Source: Sulfurovum sp.
GTDB lineage: Bacteria; Campylobacterota; Campylobacteria; Campylobacterales; Sulfurovaceae
Assembly (NCBI GenBank): GCA_030622375.1
Contig: JAUXGC010000100.1
Location: 1-5,172, forward strand
Reading direction: 5' to 3'
DNA length: 5,172 bases
Below the pieces are notes generated by a model. The model did not search any database, had not been told where the DNA came from, and saw nothing but the letters and a program-made list of their open reading frames with translations. A program made the translations under genes and the position numbers. Of this stretch, positions 1 to 5,172 are shown piece after piece; position 1 is the first letter of the stretch; every line of letters begins with the position of its first letter.

Positions 1-686
1 AAGCAAAAAAAATCTGGTCAACAGAAAACGAAGAATTATATATATCAGAGTTTAAAGATGACCTCACGGCTTTTAATGGTGCAAAAAAATCAAGTGAAGA
101 GGGCAAAGGCGCCCTCAATAACAAAATTTCTACAGAACTATTTAAGTACTTAAATAAAAAAGGTGTACCCTCTCATTTTGTAGAGATGCTTGATGATAAT
201 CATATGCTACATAAAAAAGCTGATGTCATTTATATAGAGGTTATAGTAAGAAACATTGCTACAGGTAGCCTTAGTAGAAATCTTGGCATAGAAGATGGAA
301 AAATACTTCCATTTACACTAGTAGAATTTGACTATAAAAATGATGAACTTGGTGACCCCAAGCTCAATGATCAGCACTGTATTCTTTTGGAGTTGGTAGA
401 AGATGCTTCTGAACTTGACTATATCCGTTATATGGCTAGAAAAATAAACTTTTTACTTGAAGATTTTTATGCCAAACGTAATCTTACTCTAGTTGATTTT
501 AAACTTGAGTTTGGTAGAGATATGGATGGCAATATTATACTTATTGACGAACTGAGTCCAGACAACTTTAGACTTTGGGACAGTCAGAGTGGCGAGAAGA
601 TGGACAAAGATAGATTTAGAGAGGGACTTGGTGGACTCAAAGTAGCTTACGAAGAAGTATTAAATAGAATATTGGGGGATAAATAA
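1..686 (+). CDS. purC: Phosphoribosylaminoimidazole-succinocarboxamide synthase (SAICAR synthetase), 5' partial
   Basis: PurC joins CAIR and L-aspartate using ATP to make SAICAR in cytoplasmic de novo purine synthesis. The frame is open from the window edge: bases 1-2 end a split codon, and reading from base 3 gives [20 protein letters not shown], matching the GKAKKI start of the family. About 227 residues are visible and roughly a dozen N-terminal residues lie outside. Family landmarks seen are the TAFNG and EGKG...NN nucleotide-binding region, [13 protein letters not shown] (signature 1), [10 protein letters not shown] (signature 2), [13 protein letters not shown] and the [10 protein letters not shown] tail. 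The ATG at 186 is internal, because homology continues upstream of it. The TAA stop directly abuts the purS ATG. The length agrees with the usual ~235-240 residues, and no defect is visible. The promoter is outside the window. Confidence 0.97.
   Translation, partial: AKKIWSTENEELYISEFKDDLTAFNGAKKSSEEGKGALNNKISTELFKYLNKKGVPSHFVEMLDDNHMLHKKADVIYIEVIVRNIATGSLSRNLGIEDGKILPFTLVEFDYKNDELGDPKLNDQHCILLELVEDASELDYIRYMARKINFLLEDFYAKRNLTLVDFKLEFGRDMDGNIILIDELSPDNFRLWDSQSGEKMDKDRFREGLGGLKVAYEEVLNRILGDK
674..679 (+). promoter_or_regulatory. Ribosome binding site of purS
   Basis: GGGGGA lies seven bases before the purS ATG and inside the last codons of purC. It is an unusually G-rich run for this AT-rich window. 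Confidence 0.6.
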
Positions 687-926
687 ATGAAAGTAACAGT
701 AAATGTATTTTTAAAAGATGGTGTGTTGGATCCTCAAGGAAAAGCGGCACATCATGCGCTTGATTCACTTGGATTTAAAGGCGTAGCTGATGTTAGAATA
801 GGGAAACAAATTATTCTTCAACTCAATACAGATGATGAAGATGAGGCCAAAACTCAGGCAAAAGAGATGTGCGAAACACTACTTGCCAATACTGTTATAG
901 AAGATTATACTATAGAGCTAAACTAA
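687..926 (+). CDS. purS: Phosphoribosylformylglycinamidine synthase subunit PurS
   Basis: PurS is the small (~80 residue) subunit of the three-part FGAM synthetase PurS/PurQ/PurL found in bacteria that lack the large single-chain PurL. In the known complexes it bridges PurQ and PurL and helps ammonia pass between them. The 79-residue product starts MKVTVNVFLKDGVLDPQGKA and contains the family hallmark of a DPQG stretch followed by LDSLGFKGVADVRIGK, then a C-terminal AKEMCETLLANTVIEDYTIEL. The ATG follows the purC stop with no gap, and a GGGGGA ribosome binding site at 674-679 lies inside the purC end. The stop overlaps the purQ start by one base (TAATG), suggesting coupled translation of the two subunits. 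Identification is secure from motif, length and position. Confidence 0.96.
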   Translation: MKVTVNVFLKDGVLDPQGKAAHHALDSLGFKGVADVRIGKQIILQLNTDDEDEAKTQAKEMCETLLANTVIEDYTIELN

Positions 927-1591
927 TGAAAGTAGCTATACTTAGATTTCCAGGGACAAACTGTGAGTTTGATACCCAGTATGCTTTTGAAAAGTTGGGA
1001 CATACAACAGAGCTTGTGTGGCATGAAAACGATAAACTACCTAAAGATGTCGACCTTGTTGTTGTACCAGGTGGCTTCTCTTATGGTGACTACCTTCGTT
1101 CGGGGTCTATTGCCAGATTTTCAACCATTATGAAAGCGGTAAAAAGCTATGCAAAAGATGGCGGTAAAGTACTTGGTATCTGTAATGGCTTTCAAATTCT
1201 TACAGAAGCAGGATTACTTCCTGGGGCATTAAAACGCAATAACAACCTTCACTTTATATCCAAACATCAAAACTTATGCGTAGTAAACAACAACAATTCT
1301 TTTTTAAACAGATGTGAAAAAGGCGAAGTACTTAATATTCCTATTGCCCATGCAGATGGCAACTATTATATTGACGAGAAAGGTTTTAAAAAACTTAAAG
1401 ACAATGAACAGATACTGCTTCACTATTCAGATGAAAATGGAAATCCTATAGTGGTCAACGGTTCAGTTGCTTCCATTGCCGGTGTATGTAATGAAGCTAA
1501 AAATGTATTTGGGCTTATGCCTCACCCAGAGCGTGCTCTTGAAGCTATTTTAGGAAGTGAAGATGGTATTCGTATGCTCCAAGGATTTTAA
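926..1591 (+). CDS. purQ: Phosphoribosylformylglycinamidine synthase subunit PurQ (glutaminase)
   Basis: PurQ is the class I glutamine amidotransferase subunit of FGAM synthetase; it releases ammonia from glutamine for PurL. The 221-residue product shows the PurQ start (MKVAILRFPGTNCEFD), the VVVPGGFSYGDYLRSG oxyanion region, the nucleophile elbow GICNGFQ with Cys86, and the C-terminal MPHPERA carrying His200 and Glu202, so the catalytic triad is complete. Start choice: an in-frame ATG at 869 would add 19 residues (MRNTTCQYCYRRLYYRAKL) that are unlike the family and are a purS frame shadow. The ATG at 926, overlapping the purS stop as TAATG, gives the conserved N terminus and is preferred. 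Only a weak GAG-like ribosome site precedes it, consistent with coupling to purS. PurL does not follow as it does in Bacillus. Confidence 0.97.
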   Translation: MKVAILRFPGTNCEFDTQYAFEKLGHTTELVWHENDKLPKDVDLVVVPGGFSYGDYLRSGSIARFSTIMKAVKSYAKDGGKVLGICNGFQILTEAGLLPGALKRNNNLHFISKHQNLCVVNNNNSFLNRCEKGEVLNIPIAHADGNYYIDEKGFKKLKDNEQILLHYSDENGNPIVVNGSVASIAGVCNEAKNVFGLMPHPERALEAILGSEDGIRMLQGF

Positions 1592-1597
1592 CTCTTA

Positions 1598-2638
1598 ATG
1601 TTATACACTCGCTTTTTTTTGATGTTACTAGGAATGTTTTATCTCTCGACTACCCTACTTGGTGCCCAAGACGACTACAGCTACAGCTATATACCAAAAA
1701 AAGTATATGAAAACCAACTTTTCCCTGTTACAATCATAGACACTACAGAATACAACAATAATCCCAAATTTCAATTTGAGACTTCAAGTGATGTTTTTCC
1801 TCTATTTAAGGAGCCTCTACTTATACATAATGGAAATAGTCTTTTTTATACTTTTTATTTTAAAGCTTCTAAAAACAACATATATATTCCTAGGCTATTT
1901 ATTGTATCTGACAATGTAGATATGTCACTTGAGCCTCAAAATATCCCTGTTTCCCAACTAAAAAATATAGTAAATTTCTGTTCTGTTATTGCGACTGACA
2001 TGAAAATAAAGAGCTATCAAATCTCTAATTATGATGAAAATAGTCATTTAGTTATATTTTCCATAGAAGCAAATGAAGCAAACCTTGAAGATATGCGACT
2101 AGGCAGTACTGAAACATTTGGTCTTGAGTATATCAAAAGAGAGTATGCAAAAGTTAAAGCAGAGTTTTATATTGTACTTCCAGCCTCTCAAAAAATTTTA
2201 GAGTTTAACTATTTTAATACCATAAAAAAACAGTATATTTCTCTTCAAATACCAACAGAACTTGCAAATACCAGTGTTGTATCCCAGTCAGATTTGCATC
2301 CAAAAGAAGATAGCTTTGAGAAACTCAAGAAATATACATTTATAATTCTGGCACTCTTTTCCTTATTTATGTTTTTAATAAAAAAAGATTTTTTTTATTT
2401 GGTTCTTGGTGCAGTCTCTTTTATTACACTTTTAACTTTTTATATACCTCACAAGAAGATATGCATTGAACAAGGAGCTCCACTTTATATTTTACCTACA
2501 CAAACAAGTACCATAAGTACAAATATAGATCAGCAGTTTGAAACTATGCTACTTGGAGTTCGTGGTGAATTCAAAAAAGTAGAGTACAAAAAAGGGATAA
2601 TAGGATGGATTAGAGATGAAAATATTTGCAAAGATTAG
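1598..2638 (+). CDS. Membrane-anchored SH3-like domain protein with BatD-like periplasmic region
   Basis: I cannot assign a function to this 346-residue protein. Residues 1-23 look like a Sec signal peptide (hydrophobic run to about 21, possible cleavage after LGA). Residues ~26-235 are a beta-rich, probably periplasmic region whose opening VYENQLFPVTI resembles the first strands of BatD/oxygen-tolerance proteins (compare 'VyvGqxfpvti'). Two close hydrophobic helices follow (about 246-261 and 265-283), so the chain probably crosses out and back. The tail at ~287-346 (CIEQGAPLYILPTQTS...GWIRDENI) looks like a bacterial SH3 domain, with the ...GWI(R) ending typical of SH3b folds, and should be periplasmic if the helices form a hairpin. 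The start codon is only 6 bp after purQ; AAGGA at 1581-1585 is 12 bases upstream. The last 23 bp overlap plsC. A cell-envelope role is an inference from topology and the plsC neighbour. Confidence 0.85.
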   Translation: MLYTRFFLMLLGMFYLSTTLLGAQDDYSYSYIPKKVYENQLFPVTIIDTTEYNNNPKFQFETSSDVFPLFKEPLLIHNGNSLFYTFYFKASKNNIYIPRLFIVSDNVDMSLEPQNIPVSQLKNIVNFCSVIATDMKIKSYQISNYDENSHLVIFSIEANEANLEDMRLGSTETFGLEYIKREYAKVKAEFYIVLPASQKILEFNYFNTIKKQYISLQIPTELANTSVVSQSDLHPKEDSFEKLKKYTFIILALFSLFMFLIKKDFFYLVLGAVSFITLLTFYIPHKKICIEQGAPLYILPTQTSTISTNIDQQFETMLLGVRGEFKKVEYKKGIIGWIRDENICKD

Positions 2639-3326
2639 ATTTTACTGGGGGGCTTTTGCTATATCATTTAATACCGCTGTGCTTATGATACCAGCATTAA
2701 TGATGTTTGGCAAACACAAGAGTACTCTCGTGCATCACATTAACCGTTTAACACTCTATATGATGGGAGGCAAACTCTCGCAAGAAGGCATTATGGATAG
2801 TGATGCAGATATATATGTTATGAATCATCAGGGAGTTGTTGACATTGTAGCCATGGAAGCATTACAAAACCATCACCTTAGATGGGTTGCAAAAAAGGAA
2901 CTTTTTGATACCCCATGGTTTGGAAATCTTTTGCGTCATGCTGAGATGATATCACTTGACAGAGGAAATAAAGCAGGACTCATAAAACTTATAAAAGACG
3001 TGAGAGAATCCAAAGAAGTTAGACATAGACCTGTAGCTATTTTTCCTGAAGGAACAAGAACAAAAAAACAGCCTTTGCTATCATTTAAAAAAGGTACAAA
3101 AATTATAGCAGAAAGGCTGGAACTCAAGGTGCAACCTATTGTAATTACAGGTAGCAAATGGATACTTAATGAGCATGAAAGAACAGGGCACAGTGGAACT
3201 GTATATTATAAATTCTTACCGACTATCGATGTTAAAAACGCTGAAGATAATTGGTATGAGATGCTGCATACTCAAATGCAAAAGGCAATAGATGACGAAT
3301 ATACTAACAATCATCGCAGTCGCTAG
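2616..3326 (+). CDS. plsC: 1-acyl-sn-glycerol-3-phosphate acyltransferase family protein
   Basis: PlsC-family enzymes transfer an acyl chain to lysophosphatidic acid at the inner membrane, making phosphatidic acid. The 236-residue product has one N-terminal membrane segment (about 9-31) and all four acyltransferase blocks in order: block I NHQGVVD with the catalytic His71 and Asp76 (HX4D), block II ISLDRG (112-117), block III FPEGTRT (143-149), and block IV VQPIVITGS (172-180). Length is normal for the family (~240). The ATG at 2616 lies 23 bp inside the preceding gene with AGGA at 2602-2605; the next in-frame Met would remove most of the membrane segment. The 3' end overlaps crcB by 35 bp. 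Substrate could be another lysophospholipid, but housekeeping PlsC is the simplest reading. Confidence 0.92.
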   Translation: MKIFAKIRFYWGAFAISFNTAVLMIPALMMFGKHKSTLVHHINRLTLYMMGGKLSQEGIMDSDADIYVMNHQGVVDIVAMEALQNHHLRWVAKKELFDTPWFGNLLRHAEMISLDRGNKAGLIKLIKDVRESKEVRHRPVAIFPEGTRTKKQPLLSFKKGTKIIAERLELKVQPIVITGSKWILNEHERTGHSGTVYYKFLPTIDVKNAEDNWYEMLHTQMQKAIDDEYTNNHRSR

Positions 3327-3681
3327 TGGTGGTGCCATAGGTGCCACACTGCGTCTTTTTATTAATGGTGCGGTAAATAGACACTTTGCACATGCTCTTC
3401 CATTTGGAACATTAGCAGTAAACTTACTAGGAAGCCTTATAATTGGTATGTTGTTTGCATATTTTCACCTTAACACTGCACTCTCTCCACATCTTAAAAC
3501 TTTTATGGTTACAGGCATACTAGGAGCACTTACAACCTACTCCACTTTTGCCATAGAGAGCTTCTTTTTGCTTGAATCAGGAGATTACATACATGCCTTT
3601 GCCAATATGGCACTCAACGTTTTTGGTACCATTATTTTAGCGGGTATTGGATACTATTTTATACTACATTTTACAAAATAA
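3292..3681 (+). CDS. crcB: Fluoride-specific ion channel CrcB/Fluc
   Basis: CrcB (Fluc) exports fluoride passively as an antiparallel dimer in the inner membrane. The 129-residue product has four hydrophobic helices (about 3-23, 37-57, 68-93, 99-126). Family motifs are GGAIGATLR (13-21), GTLAVNLLGS with the pore Asn44, and the broken third helix GILGALTTYSTF (75-86), which carries the central sodium site and the phenylalanine box. A Tyr83 stands where many Flucs have the first Phe; Phe86 is present. Only one copy is seen here, so a dual-topology homodimer is expected. The start overlaps plsC by 35 bp with an AAAGG ribosome site at 3281-3285. No fluoride riboswitch precedes it, since the upstream sequence is plsC coding. 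The gene therefore appears to be expressed with the operon and not switched separately by fluoride. Confidence 0.93.
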   Translation: MTNILTIIAVASGGAIGATLRLFINGAVNRHFAHALPFGTLAVNLLGSLIIGMLFAYFHLNTALSPHLKTFMVTGILGALTTYSTFAIESFFLLESGDYIHAFANMALNVFGTIILAGIGYYFILHFTK

Positions 3682-3683
3682 AC

Positions 3684-3688
3684 AGGAG
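3684..3688 (+). promoter_or_regulatory. Ribosome binding site deciding the TTG start of the small HTH-like gene
   Basis: AGGAG lies five bases before TTG at 3694, in the 12-bp gap after crcB. It is the strongest Shine-Dalgarno match on the plus strand here and justifies the non-ATG start. Confidence 0.8.
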
Positions 3689-3693
3689 ACAGA

Positions 3694-3954
3694 TTGTCAA
3701 CATTAAACCAAGAGATAGAAAAACACATTAAAAAACTTGTAAGACCTCTCAAAGAAGAGGAACTACTACTAAAAGTACTTAAAGTAAAACTTACAAAAAA
3801 AGAGTTAAAACTTTTAAGAGCTTGGGCAGACAAAACATCTATTCAAGAGATACAAAGTAAACTAAATTTGGATGAAGAACACTACACTGTACTTTCAACT
3901 AAACTTATAAAAAAACTCAATCAGGAAAAACTTAAACAAGAGATGTGTATATAA
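3694..3954 (+). CDS. Small Lys/Leu-rich hypothetical protein with a possible helix-turn-helix
   Basis: The product is an 86-residue charged, helical protein of unknown function. The start is TTG, chosen because AGGAG at 3684-3688 lies five bases upstream at near-ideal spacing and no in-frame ATG occurs until close to the C terminus. Residues 1-30 form an amphipathic charged helix region (Glu/Lys/Leu). Residues ~34-80, beginning LTKKELKLLRAWADKTSIQE, follow the spacing of sigma-70 region 4/LuxR-type helix-turn-helix units (L-T-x-x-E, then x-eI-x-x-x-L-x-L, then x-x-KL-x-x-KL). No phosphate- or ligand-binding partner domain is present. It lies 12 bp after crcB as the last gene of the plus-strand unit. 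DNA binding is an inference from pattern only; a coiled-coil or protein-interaction role is also possible. Confidence 0.8.
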   Translation: MSTLNQEIEKHIKKLVRPLKEEELLLKVLKVKLTKKELKLLRAWADKTSIQEIQSKLNLDEEHYTVLSTKLIKKLNQEKLKQEMCI

Positions 3955-3960
3955 AATACC

Positions 3961-3988
3961 TGCTGTGTTCTTTTGCTCACAATCAGCA
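3961..3988 (-). terminator. Weak candidate terminator between the convergent units
   Basis: TGCTG (3961-3965) can pair with CAGCA (3984-3988), with three further pairs possible after a two-base bulge. Read on the minus strand it is followed by GGTATTTTAT, a poor T tract. The convergent stops are only 28 bp apart, so a shared terminator is expected, but this stem is short and AT-poor signals are missing on the plus side. Low confidence. Confidence 0.22.
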
Positions 3989-4405
3989 AACTTTGCAGCC
4001 TGCATAATAGTTAATTTTCCAAGTAGTATTTTCTTGTGAAAAATAGAGCTCTTTTGCTTTTCCATCTTCTGTATAATATACGGTTTTTCTCGTATTTCCG
4101 TTTTCCTTAACCTGCTTTATGCTAATAATCGGAGATAGGTTGCGAGATAAAAGCTCTATGGAAAGCTGTTTCTCTACACTACGTAGTGCAAGATTATCAT
4201 CTCCAATACTTTCTAACTCTTTTTTAAATATAGGATTTTTAAAAGAGAGTTTTAATCCTAAAGACTCTAAGGCCATATAGTAAGATTTTGGGGTCATTAG
4301 CTCTCTTACATCGTGAATGTCACCACCATAAAGAGACTTGTAATATCTCTTAACAATCTCTTCTGGCTGCAAGATGTTATCATCTATTTTATTATTTAGA
4401 GTCAT
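3983..4405 (-). CDS. Hypothetical protein, NTF2/DUF4878-like, with C-terminal CxxC
   Basis: This 140-residue protein has no signal peptide or membrane segment. The N-terminal third (PEEIVKRYYKSLYGGDIHDV, then RELMTPKSYY) resembles the opening helices of NTF2-like/DUF4878 proteins, in which a 'v..fy.al..gD...a..lms' pattern is followed by a curved sheet. The C-terminal half is strand-like and ends in ...TTWKINYYAG, also typical of that fold. The last four residues are Cys137-Lys-Val-Cys140, a terminal CxxC that could bind metal or form a disulphide. It starts 10 bp after the DUF2202 stop with no clear ribosome site (TAGAAAATTTTTA before the ATG), so translation probably depends on the upstream gene. 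The fold call is weak pattern recognition; the function is unknown. Confidence 0.82.
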   Translation of the reverse strand: MTLNNKIDDNILQPEEIVKRYYKSLYGGDIHDVRELMTPKSYYMALESLGLKLSFKNPIFKKELESIGDDNLALRSVEKQLSIELLSRNLSPIISIKQVKENGNTRKTVYYTEDGKAKELYFSQENTTWKINYYAGCKVC

Positions 4406-4415
4406 TAAAAATTTT

Positions 4416-5057
4416 CTAACTATTTCTAGCTATTGCAGCACGAAATGCTTCAAGATGGTTATAACTGCCCTCTCTTAAATTTTCATATATCCTAACAACA
4501 TCATCAGGCATATCAAGGTCATTTATAGCATGATCCAAATCTTTTATATCGGTAACTTCAACAAGTTCACCTACATTTAATGCATCCAGTAAAGATTCAT
4601 TACCCATAGAGATACATGTATCATAGAAATCTTGCCATACAGGAAGTACAAAATTACCTACTCCATCTTCATTGACTCCAGATACATCAACTCCATATCC
4701 ATCACAGAGTCTTTTTGCTGCATCAATATGTCTTTGTTCAGAAAACTGAATACTTGCAAATGTACTCTCCATAGGATAAAGATTTCCAAGTGTAATATAA
4801 ACATCTCTAGCCACTTTCTCTTCCTGATAGATAAAAAAGAGTTCATCTTTTTGCTCTTGCGTAAGTGTAGTTCCTCCAATAACCATACCACCACCTTGAC
4901 CACCACGACCTCCTTGACCACCACGACCTCCTTGACCACCACGGCCTTGGCCTTGGCCTCTAGCATATGCAGAAGATGACAATAACGCTACTCCACTTGC
5001 ACTCACAGCAAACATTTTAGAGAAAAAACTTCTACGACTTTTTATATCTTTTTTCAT
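4416..5057 (-). CDS. Tat-exported DUF2202 (ferritin-like) protein with Gly-rich linker
   Basis: The 213-residue product begins with a twin-arginine signal: SRRSFF at 7-12, then a hydrophobic run and AYA|R (cleavage after about residue 32). A Gly/Gln/Arg linker (~33-57, GQGQGRGG and GGQGGR units) follows. Residues ~64-210 match DUF2202: the LTQEQKDELFFIYQEEKVAR helix (Glu79/80), SEQRHIDAAK with Glu107 and His110 (ExxH), the GELVEVTDI helix (Glu164/167), and YENLREGSYNHLEAF (Glu192/196, His201). These are plausible ligands of a ferritin-type di-iron centre; the family's activity is not firmly known. Tat export suggests folding with cofactor before crossing to the periplasm. The ATG is supported by AAAGGA seven bases upstream, and a later Met15 start would lose the twin arginines. 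It leads a two-gene unit. Confidence 0.92.
   Translation of the reverse strand: MKKDIKSRRSFFSKMFAVSASGVALLSSSAYARGQGQGRGGQGGRGGQGGRGGQGGGMVIGGTTLTQEQKDELFFIYQEEKVARDVYITLGNLYPMESTFASIQFSEQRHIDAAKRLCDGYGVDVSGVNEDGVGNFVLPVWQDFYDTCISMGNESLLDALNVGELVEVTDIKDLDHAINDLDMPDDVVRIYENLREGSYNHLEAFRAAIARNS
4896..4946. repeat. 18-bp in-frame tandem repeat coding for the Gly/Gln/Arg linker
   Basis: The plus-strand unit TTGACCACCACGACCTCC occurs at 4896-4913 and 4914-4931 perfectly, then partly at 4932-4946 with one A-to-G change. On the minus strand it encodes GGRGGQ. Adjacent GGCCTT steps (4944-4955) encode the GQGQ part. The unit length is a multiple of three, so copy-number change would keep the frame and only lengthen or shorten the linker after the Tat signal. 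Confidence 0.9.
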
Positions 5058-5064
5058 AATTAAA

Positions 5065-5070
5065 TCCTTT
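5065..5070 (-). promoter_or_regulatory. Ribosome binding site of the DUF2202 gene
   Basis: On the minus strand this reads AAAGGA, seven bases before the ATG at 5057. It fixes the start upstream of the twin-arginine motif. Confidence 0.8.
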
Positions 5071-5121
5071 ATATAATATACTTATCAACCAAATCAATAG
5101 AATAATGACTTAATCTATTAA

Positions 5122-5127
5122 ATTATA
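5122..5127 (-). promoter_or_regulatory. Candidate -10 element for the DUF2202 two-gene unit
   Basis: The minus strand reads TATAAT, a full -10 consensus, 64 bases upstream of the start codon; transcription would begin near 5115. There is no convincing -35 hexamer at 16-18 bp. That is common for promoters in Campylobacterota, and here the position is taken by a tandem repeat (5133-5156). A second AT-rich TATATA at 5071-5076 sits too close to the ribosome site to be useful. No transcript data are available. Confidence 0.45.
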
Positions 5128-5132
5128 AGATA

Positions 5133-5156
5133 CAATTGTTACTTCAATGTTACCTT
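5133..5156. repeat. Two adjacent near-identical 12-mers upstream of the -10 element
   Basis: On the plus strand the units read CAATTGTTACTT and CAATGTTACCTT, differing by one shifted base each way. Each contains TGTTAC (5137-5142 and 5148-5153), exactly 11 bp apart, about one helical turn. The pair ends five bases from the candidate -10, where an activator or repressor would act. Direct hexamers at 11-bp spacing are the usual layout of OmpR/PhoB-type response regulator sites; the regulator here is unknown. Confidence 0.45.
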
Positions 5157-5172
5157 ATCTAAATAAAGATAC

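Noticed and set aside
186..188. ATG as the start of purC
   Set aside because: Homologous PurC sequence continues in frame back to the window edge, so this Met is internal.
869..925. Upstream ATG that would extend PurQ by 19 residues
   Set aside because: The added residues are unlike PurQ and lie in another frame of purS; the TAATG start at 926 gives the conserved family N terminus.
2936..3157. Minus-strand open frame of 73 codons
   Set aside because: It lies wholly opposite the conserved plsC blocks, has no ribosome site worth noting and resembles no family.
4177..4188. Perfect 12-bp palindrome CACTACGTAGTG
   Set aside because: It lies inside a coding sequence, and about one such palindrome is expected by chance in a window of this size.
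4896..4946. Short regular repeats as a CRISPR-like array
   Set aside because: The units are adjacent without spacers and encode a protein linker in frame.
4632..4979. Open frames on both strands overlapping the DUF2202 gene, with Thr-rich or Val-rich repeats
   Set aside because: They are frame shadows of the Gly/Gln/Arg repeat DNA; the DUF2202 frame has motifs, a Tat signal and a ribosome site.
5127..5172. AAGATAC repeated at 5127-5133 and 5166-5172
   Set aside because: Seven bases of AT-rich sequence repeated 39 bp apart is easily chance, and the second copy is cut by the window edge.

Overview
The window is AT-rich bacterial DNA. PurC, PurS, PurQ, a PlsC-type acyltransferase and a CrcB channel are packed end to end, and the protein style (Lys/Asn/Ile-rich, AT-rich codons) suggests a Campylobacterota chromosome, perhaps of the Sulfurimonas/Sulfurovum type. 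That placement is inferred from composition and gene order. No marker gene or database search supports it.

Positions 1-3954 (plus strand) read as one compact transcription unit of seven genes with no gap longer than 12 bp. It starts inside purC (SAICAR synthetase, about a dozen N-terminal residues outside the window), followed by purS and purQ (small and glutaminase subunits of FGAM synthetase). The large subunit PurL is not in the window. Next come a membrane-anchored protein with a BatD-like periplasmic region and a C-terminal SH3-like domain, a 1-acyl-glycerol-3-phosphate acyltransferase-like protein (plsC), a fluoride channel (crcB), and an 86-residue protein with a TTG start and a possible helix-turn-helix. 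Junctions are 0 bp (purC/purS), 1 bp overlap (purS/purQ), 6 bp gap, 23 bp overlap, 35 bp overlap and 12 bp gap, so translational coupling is likely.

Positions 3983-5057 (minus strand) hold a convergent two-gene unit. The upstream gene encodes a Tat-exported DUF2202 (ferritin-like) protein with a Gly/Gln/Arg repeat linker. Ten bases after it lies a 140-residue protein that looks like a small NTF2/DUF4878-type fold and ends in Cys-x-x-Cys. A -10-like TATAAT and a clean ribosome binding site precede the unit. Two near-identical 12-mers lie where a -35 element would be, with TGTTAC cores 11 bp apart.

Most of the window is ordinary housekeeping DNA. The less-explained parts are the SH3/BatD-like protein, the small HTH-like protein behind crcB, and the DUF2202 pair with its promoter repeats. 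I see no RNA genes, CRISPR arrays, insertion sequences or phage genes.
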